DNA of 64,000 nt from NCBI GenBank assembly GCA_963824195.1, contig CAWGOJ010000001.1:62001-126000 (forward strand), written 5' to 3'. The stretch is from Bog-473 sp963824195. Lineage in GTDB: Bacteria > Actinomycetota > Acidimicrobiia > Acidimicrobiales > RAAP-2. The position numbers and the translations under genes were made by a program. The notes under the pieces were generated by a model. It had not been told where the DNA came from, did not search any database, and saw only the letters and a list, made by a program, of their open reading frames with translations. Shown here in pieces: positions 1 through 7,523 of this stretch; position 1 is the first letter of the stretch, and the number at the start of each line of letters is the position of its first letter.

Positions 1-366
1 TCGCGCAACCTGGCGACCTATGCCTCCCTGGCCGCGACGCTCCAGACGTCGGCCCCCGTCTTCGGGCCGTTGCTCGCCTGGGGCGAGGCGGTCTGCACGG
101 TGTGGCCCGCGCCGCCGACCCGAACCGTGGGACCGGTGGCGGCCCCCGGGTCGCCGCCCATCCTCGTCGTCGGCACCACGGACGACCCGGCGACGCCGTA
201 CGCCTGGGCGGTCAGCGTGGCCCATGAGCTCAGCCGCGGCGTGCTGCTCACGCGCGACGGCGACGACCATGTGGCGTACTTCTACAGCGCGTGCGTGCGC
301 GACGACGTGCAGGCGTATCTCGTGAGCGGGGTGACGCCACCCACCGGCACGACCTGCACGTCGTAG
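1..366 (+). CDS. TAP-like alpha/beta hydrolase, C-terminal part (5' end outside window)
   Basis: The reading frame is open from base 1, so only the last ~121 residues are visible. They match the C-terminal domain of tripeptidyl-aminopeptidase-like (TAP) serine hydrolases: PPILVVGTTDDPATPY carries the usual catalytic-acid Asp followed by the TP pair, and DGDDHVAYFYSACV corresponds to the catalytic-His segment normally written GHTAY, with the Cys that follows it in this family. The nucleophile-Ser half lies upstream of the window. Family members are exported peptidases or esterases; the substrate cannot be told from this fragment. It converges on the rhamnosidase gene across about 100 bp that shows no clear terminator. 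Confidence 0.75.
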   Translation, partial: SRNLATYASLAATLQTSAPVFGPLLAWGEAVCTVWPAPPTRTVGPVAAPGSPPILVVGTTDDPATPYAWAVSVAHELSRGVLLTRDGDDHVAYFYSACVRDDVQAYLVSGVTPPTGTTCTS

Positions 367-467
367 CTAGTGTGCCGGGGCGGCCGCACGGAGCGGTGTT
401 CGGTCACCCGCGGCGCGTGCATTCGCGTCCGGGCGTCGTGGCCACTGGCGAAAGGGAGGACGCGGCG

Positions 468-3257
468 TCACGTGCTGGTGAAGCGGTAGGTCCCGCTCCC
501 CACCGACAAGACGGCCACCCCGGGTTCCGCCGAGAAGACGGCCACCCCGGGCGCCTCGCCGGCGGGGACGCCGCCCTCGCGGACGCTCGACGGCTTGGTC
601 GCCGGCAGCCGCACGATGGCGGACGCGTTGGCTGGCACGGTGACCTCGAGCCCCACCCCCCCGCTTCGCCTCTGCCACGACACCGCGACCGACCCGGCCA
701 CGGTCGGCACCGACCCCGATGCCCGTGACAGCCCGGCCGACGGCGGCGCGACGAGCGCGCGGACTGTCCCGTCGGGGTTGGGCTCCATGAGGGACACCCC
801 GAGCAGGCTCTCCTGCATGGCGACGAGCGCGGAGGAGCCCCAGCCGTGCGACATGGAGTCTCCGATCAGGTCGCTGGGCTGCCACATCTCCCAGGTGAAG
901 GTCCCCCCGGCCGCCACGATGTGGGCCCACCCGGGGATGGACGCGTCGGTCAGGGTGTGCACCATGGCGTCGGTCATGCCTGCCGCAGCGAGGGCGCGGA
1001 GGAGCTCGAGGCCGTGGTTGGGGGCCAGATCGATGCCGAGGCCGGCCACGTAGTGGCCCACCGCGGCCCTTTCCGCGGCCGGCACCACGCCATAGGCCAG
1101 TGCCAGAGCGTTGGCCTCCTGCGAGGCGTGGCCGCTCTGCGTGCCGTCGGCGTCGACCCCGTCGATGTAGATCCCGTCGCTGCGCCGCAGGACCCCATTG
1201 ACCGCTGCCGCCAGCTGGGCGGCCCGTGCCTGCTGGGCGGCCGCGCCGGCCGCGTCCCCCGCGAGGTCGGCCAGCTGGGCCACCCGGTTGAAAGCGTTGA
1301 CCGAGAGGACGTTGCTTGCCGTGTCCGCCGCCACGGAGAGGTCGTAGCCGTAGACGGGATCGCCGTTGCTGGTGTCGGCCAGGCCGTAGAGCAGCCCGGT
1401 GCCCCCCTGGCGCGCCGACCACAGCCAGTCCGCCACTTGCGTCACCGAGGGGTAGAGCCGCACCGCGGTATCCAAGTCGCCCGTCGACACGTAGTAGCGC
1501 CACAGCCACTCGGGGTAGCGCGCCGTGAACGTCGCGTAGTCGCGCGCGCCGTCCCCGTTTGGGTAGACCGCGTTGACCCGTCCGTCCGGCCAGTAGCGGG
1601 CCTGGCCCCGGGCCACGTCCCGCAACCCTTGCCAGCTCACGTTCTGGTCGCCGTAGGCCCGCATGACCGCCTCTGACTCGTTGGCCGCGTCCCACACGAA
1701 CTGGCCCTTCTCCCGGGTTGGCGTGTCGACGAACTGCTCGTGGCTGCAGTAGAGGCAGGAGCGCGCATTGAGCCGCCAGACGGCGTTGAGCATCCGGCTG
1801 TCGCAGGAGAACGTGGCCGGCGGGACGTCGGGCATGGCGGCGTGCCTGGTGATGGCGACGACCTGGCTCCTGCCGAGGGGCTGCCCCGGATCATCGATCT
1901 GCACGTAGCGGAACCCGAAGTAGGTGAAGGCCTCGAAGGCCTGGCGACCCGACCCCATGATGTAGGAGAACGAGAGGTTCGTCTCCTGCGTGCCGTGCAG
2001 CGTCGAGACCTGCCCGTCCGGATCGAGCAGGTACCCGGCTCGCATGGAGACCGTCCGGCCGGGCTGTCCCTGGGTGAACTCGACCCGCGGCCGCGCCGCG
2101 TAGACGGCGCCGAAGTCCGCCACGGCCGCGCCGCCCGCGACCGTGTGCAGGCTGACAGGCAGGACGGGCGACTCCCGGATCGCCGTCCGCTGCGCGTAGG
2201 TCCGGGTGAACGGTGCGCTGCCGGCAGGCCCGATGACCGTGGCGGCCGTCCACGAGCTGTCGTCGTAGCCGGGACTGGACCATCCCTGGGGATGGGCGCG
2301 CCCGTCGACCCACTCCACGAAGTCTCCGCAGTCGGAGTTGCGCTGCGGTGAGGGCAGCCACTCGGCCGGCTGCTCGTGCCAGTCCGCATCGGAGCCGACC
2401 ACGACGTGGCGGCCGTCGTGATACCAGAGCGACAGCTGGAGCAGGAGGCCCGGGGCCGACGCGGGTCGGCCCTGTCCGGGCCCGTACCAACGGTGCAGCA
2501 CACCGATGGCGCTCGCCCTGCCGCCGGCGACCGCACCGGTGAGGTCGACGGCACGGGCGTACTGCTCGTCGGGGTACGAGAAGCTCGGCCAGGCGTCCAC
2601 CGCCGCGCCGTCCACGAAGAGCCGGTAGGTGTGGGCGGCGGAGACGTAGGCCGTGGCGCGCCAGAGCGCGCCCGCGGGCGGCGTGACCTCGGTGCGCAGA
2701 TACGTCACGCGGTCTGGCTGCACGGAGCCGCCTGCGGGGCGCAGCCACTGGGCCTGCCAGTCGGTGGCCCGCAACGCCGTCGTGAAACGGGCCGGCGCGG
2801 ACACCGGCCCCCACTTCTCCGCGTCGCCCCTCGGCTGGACCGTCCACTCGTAGCCCGCGTCGGCGGCGAGCGTCGGCCCGGCGTAGGCGACGAACGCCTG
2901 CCGGGCCGTGAGCACGATGCCGCTGTCCCATGCGACCCCGACGTGCGCCGGATCCGTCCGGCGCACCACGATGCGGTAGCCGGTTTGCGCCACCTCGCGC
3001 CCCGACGCCTGCAGCGCCCAGGCGAACGAGCAGTCGTCCGGGTCGACGCCGAGGGGGTCGACGACCCCGTTGACCGTGAGCCCGACGGCCCGCAGCGGGC
3101 CCGGGGGACCGGCGAGGACGCGCGTCACCCCCAGGGACCGTTCGGCATCAGCGGCCCTCGCCGGGAGCGCGACCTCAGGCAGCGCTCCGGCCGCCACCGT
3201 GCCCGCGGCGACGCTGGCGGAGGAGGCGAGGAAGGTGCGCCGGCCGAACCTGTTCAT
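468..3257 (-). CDS. Tat-exported alpha-L-rhamnosidase, GH78-like
   Basis: Protein of 929 aa. Residues 1-25 form a twin-arginine signal (RRTFLASSASVAAG), so it is predicted to be exported folded. The order of parts fits bacterial alpha-L-rhamnosidases: an N-terminal fibronectin-like region with DPLGVDPDDCSFAWAL, a carbohydrate-binding region with RATAYVSAAHTYRLFVDG near residue 200, then a six-hairpin barrel from about residue 480, where DTPTREKGQFVWDAANE occupies the place of the family's acidic QRxE-type catalytic motif, and a C-terminal beta domain. It would release rhamnose from plant or bacterial glycans. The NHL-repeat gene immediately upstream ends one base before this ATG, so the two are probably co-transcribed. 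Family assignment is strong; exact substrate is not. Confidence 0.82.
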   Translation of the reverse strand: MNRFGRRTFLASSASVAAGTVAAGALPEVALPARAADAERSLGVTRVLAGPPGPLRAVGLTVNGVVDPLGVDPDDCSFAWALQASGREVAQTGYRIVVRRTDPAHVGVAWDSGIVLTARQAFVAYAGPTLAADAGYEWTVQPRGDAEKWGPVSAPARFTTALRATDWQAQWLRPAGGSVQPDRVTYLRTEVTPPAGALWRATAYVSAAHTYRLFVDGAAVDAWPSFSYPDEQYARAVDLTGAVAGGRASAIGVLHRWYGPGQGRPASAPGLLLQLSLWYHDGRHVVVGSDADWHEQPAEWLPSPQRNSDCGDFVEWVDGRAHPQGWSSPGYDDSSWTAATVIGPAGSAPFTRTYAQRTAIRESPVLPVSLHTVAGGAAVADFGAVYAARPRVEFTQGQPGRTVSMRAGYLLDPDGQVSTLHGTQETNLSFSYIMGSGRQAFEAFTYFGFRYVQIDDPGQPLGRSQVVAITRHAAMPDVPPATFSCDSRMLNAVWRLNARSCLYCSHEQFVDTPTREKGQFVWDAANESEAVMRAYGDQNVSWQGLRDVARGQARYWPDGRVNAVYPNGDGARDYATFTARYPEWLWRYYVSTGDLDTAVRLYPSVTQVADWLWSARQGGTGLLYGLADTSNGDPVYGYDLSVAADTASNVLSVNAFNRVAQLADLAGDAAGAAAQQARAAQLAAAVNGVLRRSDGIYIDGVDADGTQSGHASQEANALALAYGVVPAAERAAVGHYVAGLGIDLAPNHGLELLRALAAAGMTDAMVHTLTDASIPGWAHIVAAGGTFTWEMWQPSDLIGDSMSHGWGSSALVAMQESLLGVSLMEPNPDGTVRALVAPPSAGLSRASGSVPTVAGSVAVSWQRRSGGVGLEVTVPANASAIVRLPATKPSSVREGGVPAGEAPGVAVFSAEPGVAVLSVGSGTYRFTST

Positions 3258-3258
3258 G

Positions 3259-4503
3259 TCATGGCGCCCCGATCACCCGCACCGCGTTGAGGCTGCCGTC
3301 GCTGAAGTAGACGGTGCCCGTGGGCGACACCGCGATGCCGGTCGGGTTCCCCAGCTGCGTGAGCACCCAGCGCGTCCCGTCCCCGAGCCCGGCGGCGTTC
3401 GACACCGGGAGTGCGCCGGCCGCCGTGTAGAGGCCGCCCGCCTTCATCGCCCGCCCGAGCAGGGTCCCGGTGGTCGCGGGCACCACCCGGATGGCGTGCA
3501 TGAAGCCGTCGGTGACGAACAGCGCGCCGGTCGGGCCGACGGCGAGGCCGCGGGGGTCGTTGAGCTCGGCCGTTGCGCCGGTGGCGGAGAGCCCGTCGGC
3601 GAGATACGGCCCGTAGCTCCCCGTGCCACCCACCACGACGCCGATGTCGTCCGCTCCGAGCGCCGTGCCGTAGTAGGTCCCGCCGTGTGCCGCGGCGAGC
3701 AGCACGGACTGGTCGCCGCTGTCGGCCACGAGCAGGTCACCGGTGTCGTCAACGGCCACGGCCACCGGGTCCCACAGCTGTGCCGCCGCGACGGGTCCGC
3801 CCTGGCCGGTTGTACCGCAGACACCGGTGCCGGCCACGGTGGAGAGGTGCCCGGCGGTCATCGTCTGTCCAAAGAGCGTGACGGTGCGGGCGGGGAGCAC
3901 CCGCACCCTGCAGTTGGCAGTGTCGGCGATGAAGACGTCACCCGACCCGTCGACTGCCACCGCGGTCGGCTCGTCGAGTTGGCTGGCCGGCCCTACGAGC
4001 CCGTCCCCGTTGAAGCCGGCGTGCCCGGTGCCGGCGACGGTCACGACCGTCCGCGGGCCGCCGGGCCGCACGACCTGCACCCGCTGCGCCGTCGCCTCCG
4101 CGATGTAGATGTCGCCCTGCGCGTCGACGGCCACCCCGCTCGGGTGGCCGATGGAGCCGGCGCCCGAGCACGAGCCCCCGGCCACGGTGGCGGTGTGCCC
4201 CGGCCGCAGGTGCAGCCCGTACCGGGTCCCGGCCTGGGTCGGGACCACGAGGACGCGGCAGTGCCCGGTGTCGGCGACGAAGAGGTCTCCGGCGCCATCG
4301 AGCGCGATGGCGCCGGGCGCGTCCACGAGCGCAGGCCCCAACACGCTGCGGACGCCCGGGGCAACCCCCGTCGAGGCCCTTCCGGCGACCGGGGGGGCGG
4401 CCACGACCGCGACCAGCGCGACCAGACCGACGACGGGCCCGAGGAGTCGGTGCACGGACAGATCATGCCGGTTCGGCGGTGGCGGGTCCGGGCGGCGCGC
4501 CAT
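3259..4503 (-). CDS. Exported NHL-repeat beta-propeller protein
   Basis: Protein of 414 aa. A hydrophobic export signal lies near residues 18-42 (LLGPVVGLVALVAVVAAPPVAG). The rest is a series of NHL-type blades with the recurring pattern GAIALDGAGDLFVADTGHCRV, SGVAVDAQGDIYIAEA, AVAVDGSGDVFIADTANCRV and GIAVSPTGTVYFSDGSLNAVRV, about six blades in all. Such propellers bind ligands or proteins and usually have no catalysis of their own. A GTG at 4455 would give a shorter, more standard signal peptide and is an equally good start; neither start has a clear ribosome site. Its stop lies one base before the rhamnosidase start, which suggests an operon and a possible accessory role at the cell surface. 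Confidence 0.8.
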   Translation of the reverse strand: MARRPDPPPPNRHDLSVHRLLGPVVGLVALVAVVAAPPVAGRASTGVAPGVRSVLGPALVDAPGAIALDGAGDLFVADTGHCRVLVVPTQAGTRYGLHLRPGHTATVAGGSCSGAGSIGHPSGVAVDAQGDIYIAEATAQRVQVVRPGGPRTVVTVAGTGHAGFNGDGLVGPASQLDEPTAVAVDGSGDVFIADTANCRVRVLPARTVTLFGQTMTAGHLSTVAGTGVCGTTGQGGPVAAAQLWDPVAVAVDDTGDLLVADSGDQSVLLAAAHGGTYYGTALGADDIGVVVGGTGSYGPYLADGLSATGATAELNDPRGLAVGPTGALFVTDGFMHAIRVVPATTGTLLGRAMKAGGLYTAAGALPVSNAAGLGDGTRWVLTQLGNPTGIAVSPTGTVYFSDGSLNAVRVIGAP

Positions 4504-4559
4504 AGTGGTCGCGCACCAAACCCATCATGACGCACGGACTGAAGAAGAAGGAGGCTGCC

Positions 4560-5315
4560 GTGCCCGCACCCGAAGAAGCCCTCTCTGCCAAGAACGTGAT
4601 GCTCACCGGCGCCGATGGGGCCCAGATCAACGCCTACCGGGCCCTCCCTGCCGGAGACGGCCCCTTCGGAGGGGTCCTCGTGATCCACCACCTGCCGGGC
4701 TGGGACTCGGGCACCAAGGAGATCACGCGCCGCCTCGCCGCCAACGGCTACAACGCGATCTGCCCCAACCTCTATGCCCGCCAGGGGCTCGATGTCGACC
4801 CCGACGACGCCGCGGCCGCCACGCGCCAGGCCGGCGGGATCCCCGACGAGCAGTTCGTGGGCGATGCCGACGGCGCCATCAAGGCACTGCGGGCCCTGCC
4901 GACCTCCAACGGCAAGGTCGGGGTCATCGGCTACTGCTCCGGCGGCCGGCACTCCTTTCTCACCGCGGTGAGCGTGCCCGTCGATGCGGCCGTCGACTGC
5001 TACGGGGCTTTCGTCACCGGCACCGTGCCCGAGGGGTTCCCGCTGAAGGTCACGCCGCTCGTCGACCGCACAGCGCAGCTCACCTGCCCGCTACTCGGCC
5101 TCTTCGGCAATGAGGACCAGTTCCCCAGCCCCGAGCAGGTGGACGAGCTGGAGGCGGCGCTGAAGGCGGCCGGCAAGACGTACGAGTTCCACCGCTATGA
5201 CGGCGCCGGTCACGCGTTCTTCTCCGTGGACCGCCCGGCGTACCGGCCCGAGGCGGCCGTCGACGGCTGGCAGCGCATCTTCGAGTGGTACGGGCGCTAC
5301 CTGGCGGGGGACTGA
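4560..5315 (+). CDS. Dienelactone hydrolase family protein
   Basis: Protein of 251 aa from GTG 4560, chosen because AAGGAGG at 4548-4554 lies five bases upstream; an ATG at 4527 is in frame but lacks such a site. The alpha/beta fold shows the dienelactone-hydrolase triad: nucleophile Cys in IGYCSGGRHS, Asp in NEDQFPSPEQ and His in GAGHAFF. Family members open dienelactones or related esters in aromatic degradation, but many have other ester substrates. The next gene starts three bases after the stop, and the third overlaps the second, so the three form a tight operon. Confidence 0.85.
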   Translation: MPAPEEALSAKNVMLTGADGAQINAYRALPAGDGPFGGVLVIHHLPGWDSGTKEITRRLAANGYNAICPNLYARQGLDVDPDDAAAATRQAGGIPDEQFVGDADGAIKALRALPTSNGKVGVIGYCSGGRHSFLTAVSVPVDAAVDCYGAFVTGTVPEGFPLKVTPLVDRTAQLTCPLLGLFGNEDQFPSPEQVDELEAALKAAGKTYEFHRYDGAGHAFFSVDRPAYRPEAAVDGWQRIFEWYGRYLAGD

Positions 5316-5317
5316 CC

Positions 5318-5578
5318 ATGTGCTCCTACCTCACCGTCCCCACCGACATCGCCGGCAGCGCCAAAGGCGCGCCGGGCTGGTTCTCCGTCACCTCGGCCCA
5401 GGTCTACTTCGACCATCCGTTCCATGCGCCGTTCGACCACACGCTCAACATCGACTTCACCGATCCGTCGCTCGGGCCGGGCGCGCGCGTCGCCGTCGAG
5501 CTCAGCGCCGAGTCGGCGCGGCGCCTGGTCGAGAGCATCACCGAGGCGCTCGCAGCCGCCGGGGCCGCCGCCTCGTGA
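5318..5578 (+). CDS. Small DUF6295-like protein
   Basis: Protein of 86 aa beginning MCSYLTVPTDIAGSAKGAPG. The ATG at 5318 is chosen because it follows the dienelactone hydrolase stop by two bases; an in-frame upstream GTG would overlap that gene. It has the look of the small actinobacterial DUF6295 family: KGAPGWF, AQVYFDHPFHAP and HTLNIDF, followed by an RVAVELSAESARRLVESI helix. No signal peptide or membrane segment. The biochemical role is unknown to me. Its stop TGA overlaps the start GTG of the next gene, which implies translational coupling. Confidence 0.7.
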   Translation: MCSYLTVPTDIAGSAKGAPGWFSVTSAQVYFDHPFHAPFDHTLNIDFTDPSLGPGARVAVELSAESARRLVESITEALAAAGAAAS

Positions 5579-6522
5579 CCCCACCCACCGCTCCGGCGGC
5601 CGGCGTCCACCTGCCCTGGGCCCGGGTTCCGGAGCCGGTGCGGGTGTGGGCGGCGGGTGTGGGCGGGGGCCCGCCCGGGGCCGTGCGCGACCTCACGGGC
5701 GGGTTCTCACCGGGAGCGACGGCGGTGCTCGAGTGCACGGAGCGGGACATCTTCGTCAAGGCGGTCGGCGCCGAGCTGAACCCCGACTCGCCCGCACTGC
5801 ACCGCCGCGAGGCCGTGGTCTCGACGGCGTTGCCCCGGTCCCGTCTCTTCCCGCGCCTGCTCGGCACGTACGACGACGGCGAATGGGTGGCCCTCGCCTT
5901 CGAGGCCATCGACGGTCGCCCGCCCCGGCATCCGTGGGAGCCCGGCGAGCTCGAGACGGTCATCGCTGGTCTCTCCGCCATGCACGAGGAGCTGACGCCG
6001 AGCCCGGCGCCGTCCCTGGAGCCCCTGGCCGTCTATGCCCGGAAGCTCTTCGGCGGGTGGAGCACGCTCGCCGCGGCCGGAGCCCCGTCGGCGCTAGACC
6101 GGTGGGCGGCCGCCCACCTGGCGCAGCTGGCCGAGCTCGAGGCGGGGTGGCCCGAGGCCTGCGCGGGCTCGACGCTCGTCCACGGCGACGTACGCTCCGA
6201 CAACGTGCTGCTCCACGGAGGCGGCGTAGTCTTCGTGGACTGGCCTCACGGCGCCGTAGGCAACCCCGCGTTCGACGTGATCGGCTGGGCGCCTTCGGTG
6301 GTGCTGGAGGGCGGGCCCTCGCCCGAGGAGCTGCTGGTCCGGCACGAGCCCTCGCGGCAGATCCATCCCGACGTCGTCACCGTCCTCCTCGCCGCCATCT
6401 CGGGGTTCTTCGTGGCGCACTCGCTCGAGCCGGCGCCGCCCGGGCTGCCGACGCTCCGACCGTTCCAGGCCGCCCAGGGCGAGGTGGCCCTGGCCTGGCT
6501 GCGCCGACGCACGGGGTGGTGA
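5575..6522 (+). CDS. Aminoglycoside phosphotransferase (APH)-fold kinase
   Basis: Protein of 315 aa from GTG 5575, which shares bases with the preceding TGA (GTGA). The kinase motifs are visible: a catalytic loop LVHGDVRSDNVLL with Asp and Asn, and the metal-binding VVFVDWPHGAVGNPAFDV further on. The N-lobe includes DIFVKAVGAELNP with a likely ATP-contacting Lys. Members phosphorylate small molecules such as aminoglycosides, choline, sugars or amino acids. The context gives no sign of resistance, so the substrate is open. Confidence 0.8.
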   Translation: MTPPTAPAAGVHLPWARVPEPVRVWAAGVGGGPPGAVRDLTGGFSPGATAVLECTERDIFVKAVGAELNPDSPALHRREAVVSTALPRSRLFPRLLGTYDDGEWVALAFEAIDGRPPRHPWEPGELETVIAGLSAMHEELTPSPAPSLEPLAVYARKLFGGWSTLAAAGAPSALDRWAAAHLAQLAELEAGWPEACAGSTLVHGDVRSDNVLLHGGGVVFVDWPHGAVGNPAFDVIGWAPSVVLEGGPSPEELLVRHEPSRQIHPDVVTVLLAAISGFFVAHSLEPAPPGLPTLRPFQAAQGEVALAWLRRRTGW

Positions 6523-6565
6523 TCCTCCCGCACGGAGCACCCGGCGCACCGCTAGGTTCGGCTGC

Positions 6566-7504
6566 ATGCGCTTTGGACTCCAGATCCCGAACTTCATCGT
6601 CGGCGATTCACCCGGCGCGCTCTTCGACGGCGTCGTGGCCATGGCAACCGCCGCCGAGGACGCCGGCTTCGACTCGGTGTGGGTGATGGACCACTTCTTC
6701 CAACTGCCACCGCTCGGAGGCCCGAGCCAGCCCATGCTCGACTCCTACACGCTGCTCGGCGCGCTGGCGGCCAGGACGTCGAGGGTCCGGCTGGGGACCA
6801 TGGTCACCGGGGTCACGTACCGCAACCCGGCGCATCTGGCCAAGATCGTCACGACGCTCGACGTGATCAGCGCGGGCCGGGCCATCCTCGGCATCGGCGC
6901 GGCCTGGTATGACGTCGAGCACGAGGGCCTGGGCTTCGAGTTCCCGCCGGCGGGCGAGCGGCTCGACCGCCTGGAGGAGGCGCTGCAGATCTGCCGGGCC
7001 ATGTTCAGGGAAGAGGCGCCGAGCTTCGAGGGTCGTTATTACCGGATCCACGAGGCGCGCAACGTCCCGCCACCCGTCCAGCCGGGCGGCCCGGCGATAC
7101 TTGTGGGCGGCGGAGGGGAGAAGCGGACGCTCCGCCTTGTGGCGCGCTATGCCGACATGTGCAACATCACCGGCGACCCCGCCACCATCGCCCACAAGGT
7201 CGAGGTGCTGCAGGGGCACTGCGCGGCGGTGGGGCGGGACCCGTCCGAGGTCACGGTCAGCCGGCTGAGCACGCTCGTGCTGACCGCCAGCGAGGAGGAG
7301 ACGGCGACGACGAAGGACTTCCTGCGCCAGGTCACGGGCGAGGAGCCCACGGGCTCCGACGTGGGCACAGCCGACGAACTGGTGGCGCGGGTCGAGGAGC
7401 TGGCGGCCGCCGGGGTGGAGTACTTCGTCTTCAATGTGCCCACCGGCACACCGGACACGGTGCGGCGCGTGGGAGAGGTGCTGGTCGAGCGGTTCGCCGA
7501 CTGA
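6566..7504 (+). CDS. LLM-class F420-dependent oxidoreductase
   Basis: Protein of 312 aa with the luciferase-like monooxygenase fold. Typical segments are MRFGLQIPNF at the start, WVMDHFFQLP, VTYRNPAHLAKIVTTLDV, ILGIGAAWYDVEHEGLGFEFP and VGGGGEKRTLRLVARYADMCN. These are usual for actinobacterial F420-dependent oxidoreductases that transfer hydride from reduced F420 to varied substrates. The copy at 28952 shares the same segments and is clearly a paralogue. It starts 43 bp after the kinase gene and converges on the permease gene at 7524, leaving only 19 bp between the stops. Confidence 0.85.
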   Translation: MRFGLQIPNFIVGDSPGALFDGVVAMATAAEDAGFDSVWVMDHFFQLPPLGGPSQPMLDSYTLLGALAARTSRVRLGTMVTGVTYRNPAHLAKIVTTLDVISAGRAILGIGAAWYDVEHEGLGFEFPPAGERLDRLEEALQICRAMFREEAPSFEGRYYRIHEARNVPPPVQPGGPAILVGGGGEKRTLRLVARYADMCNITGDPATIAHKVEVLQGHCAAVGRDPSEVTVSRLSTLVLTASEEETATTKDFLRQVTGEEPTGSDVGTADELVARVEELAAAGVEYFVFNVPTGTPDTVRRVGEVLVERFAD

Positions 7505-7523
7505 GGGCTGCGACGGCCGGCTG

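Noticed and set aside
367..1695. Long Arg/Gly-rich frames opposite or alongside the rhamnosidase
   Set aside because: High-GC shadow frames with random-looking composition; the GH78-like frame has real domain motifs.
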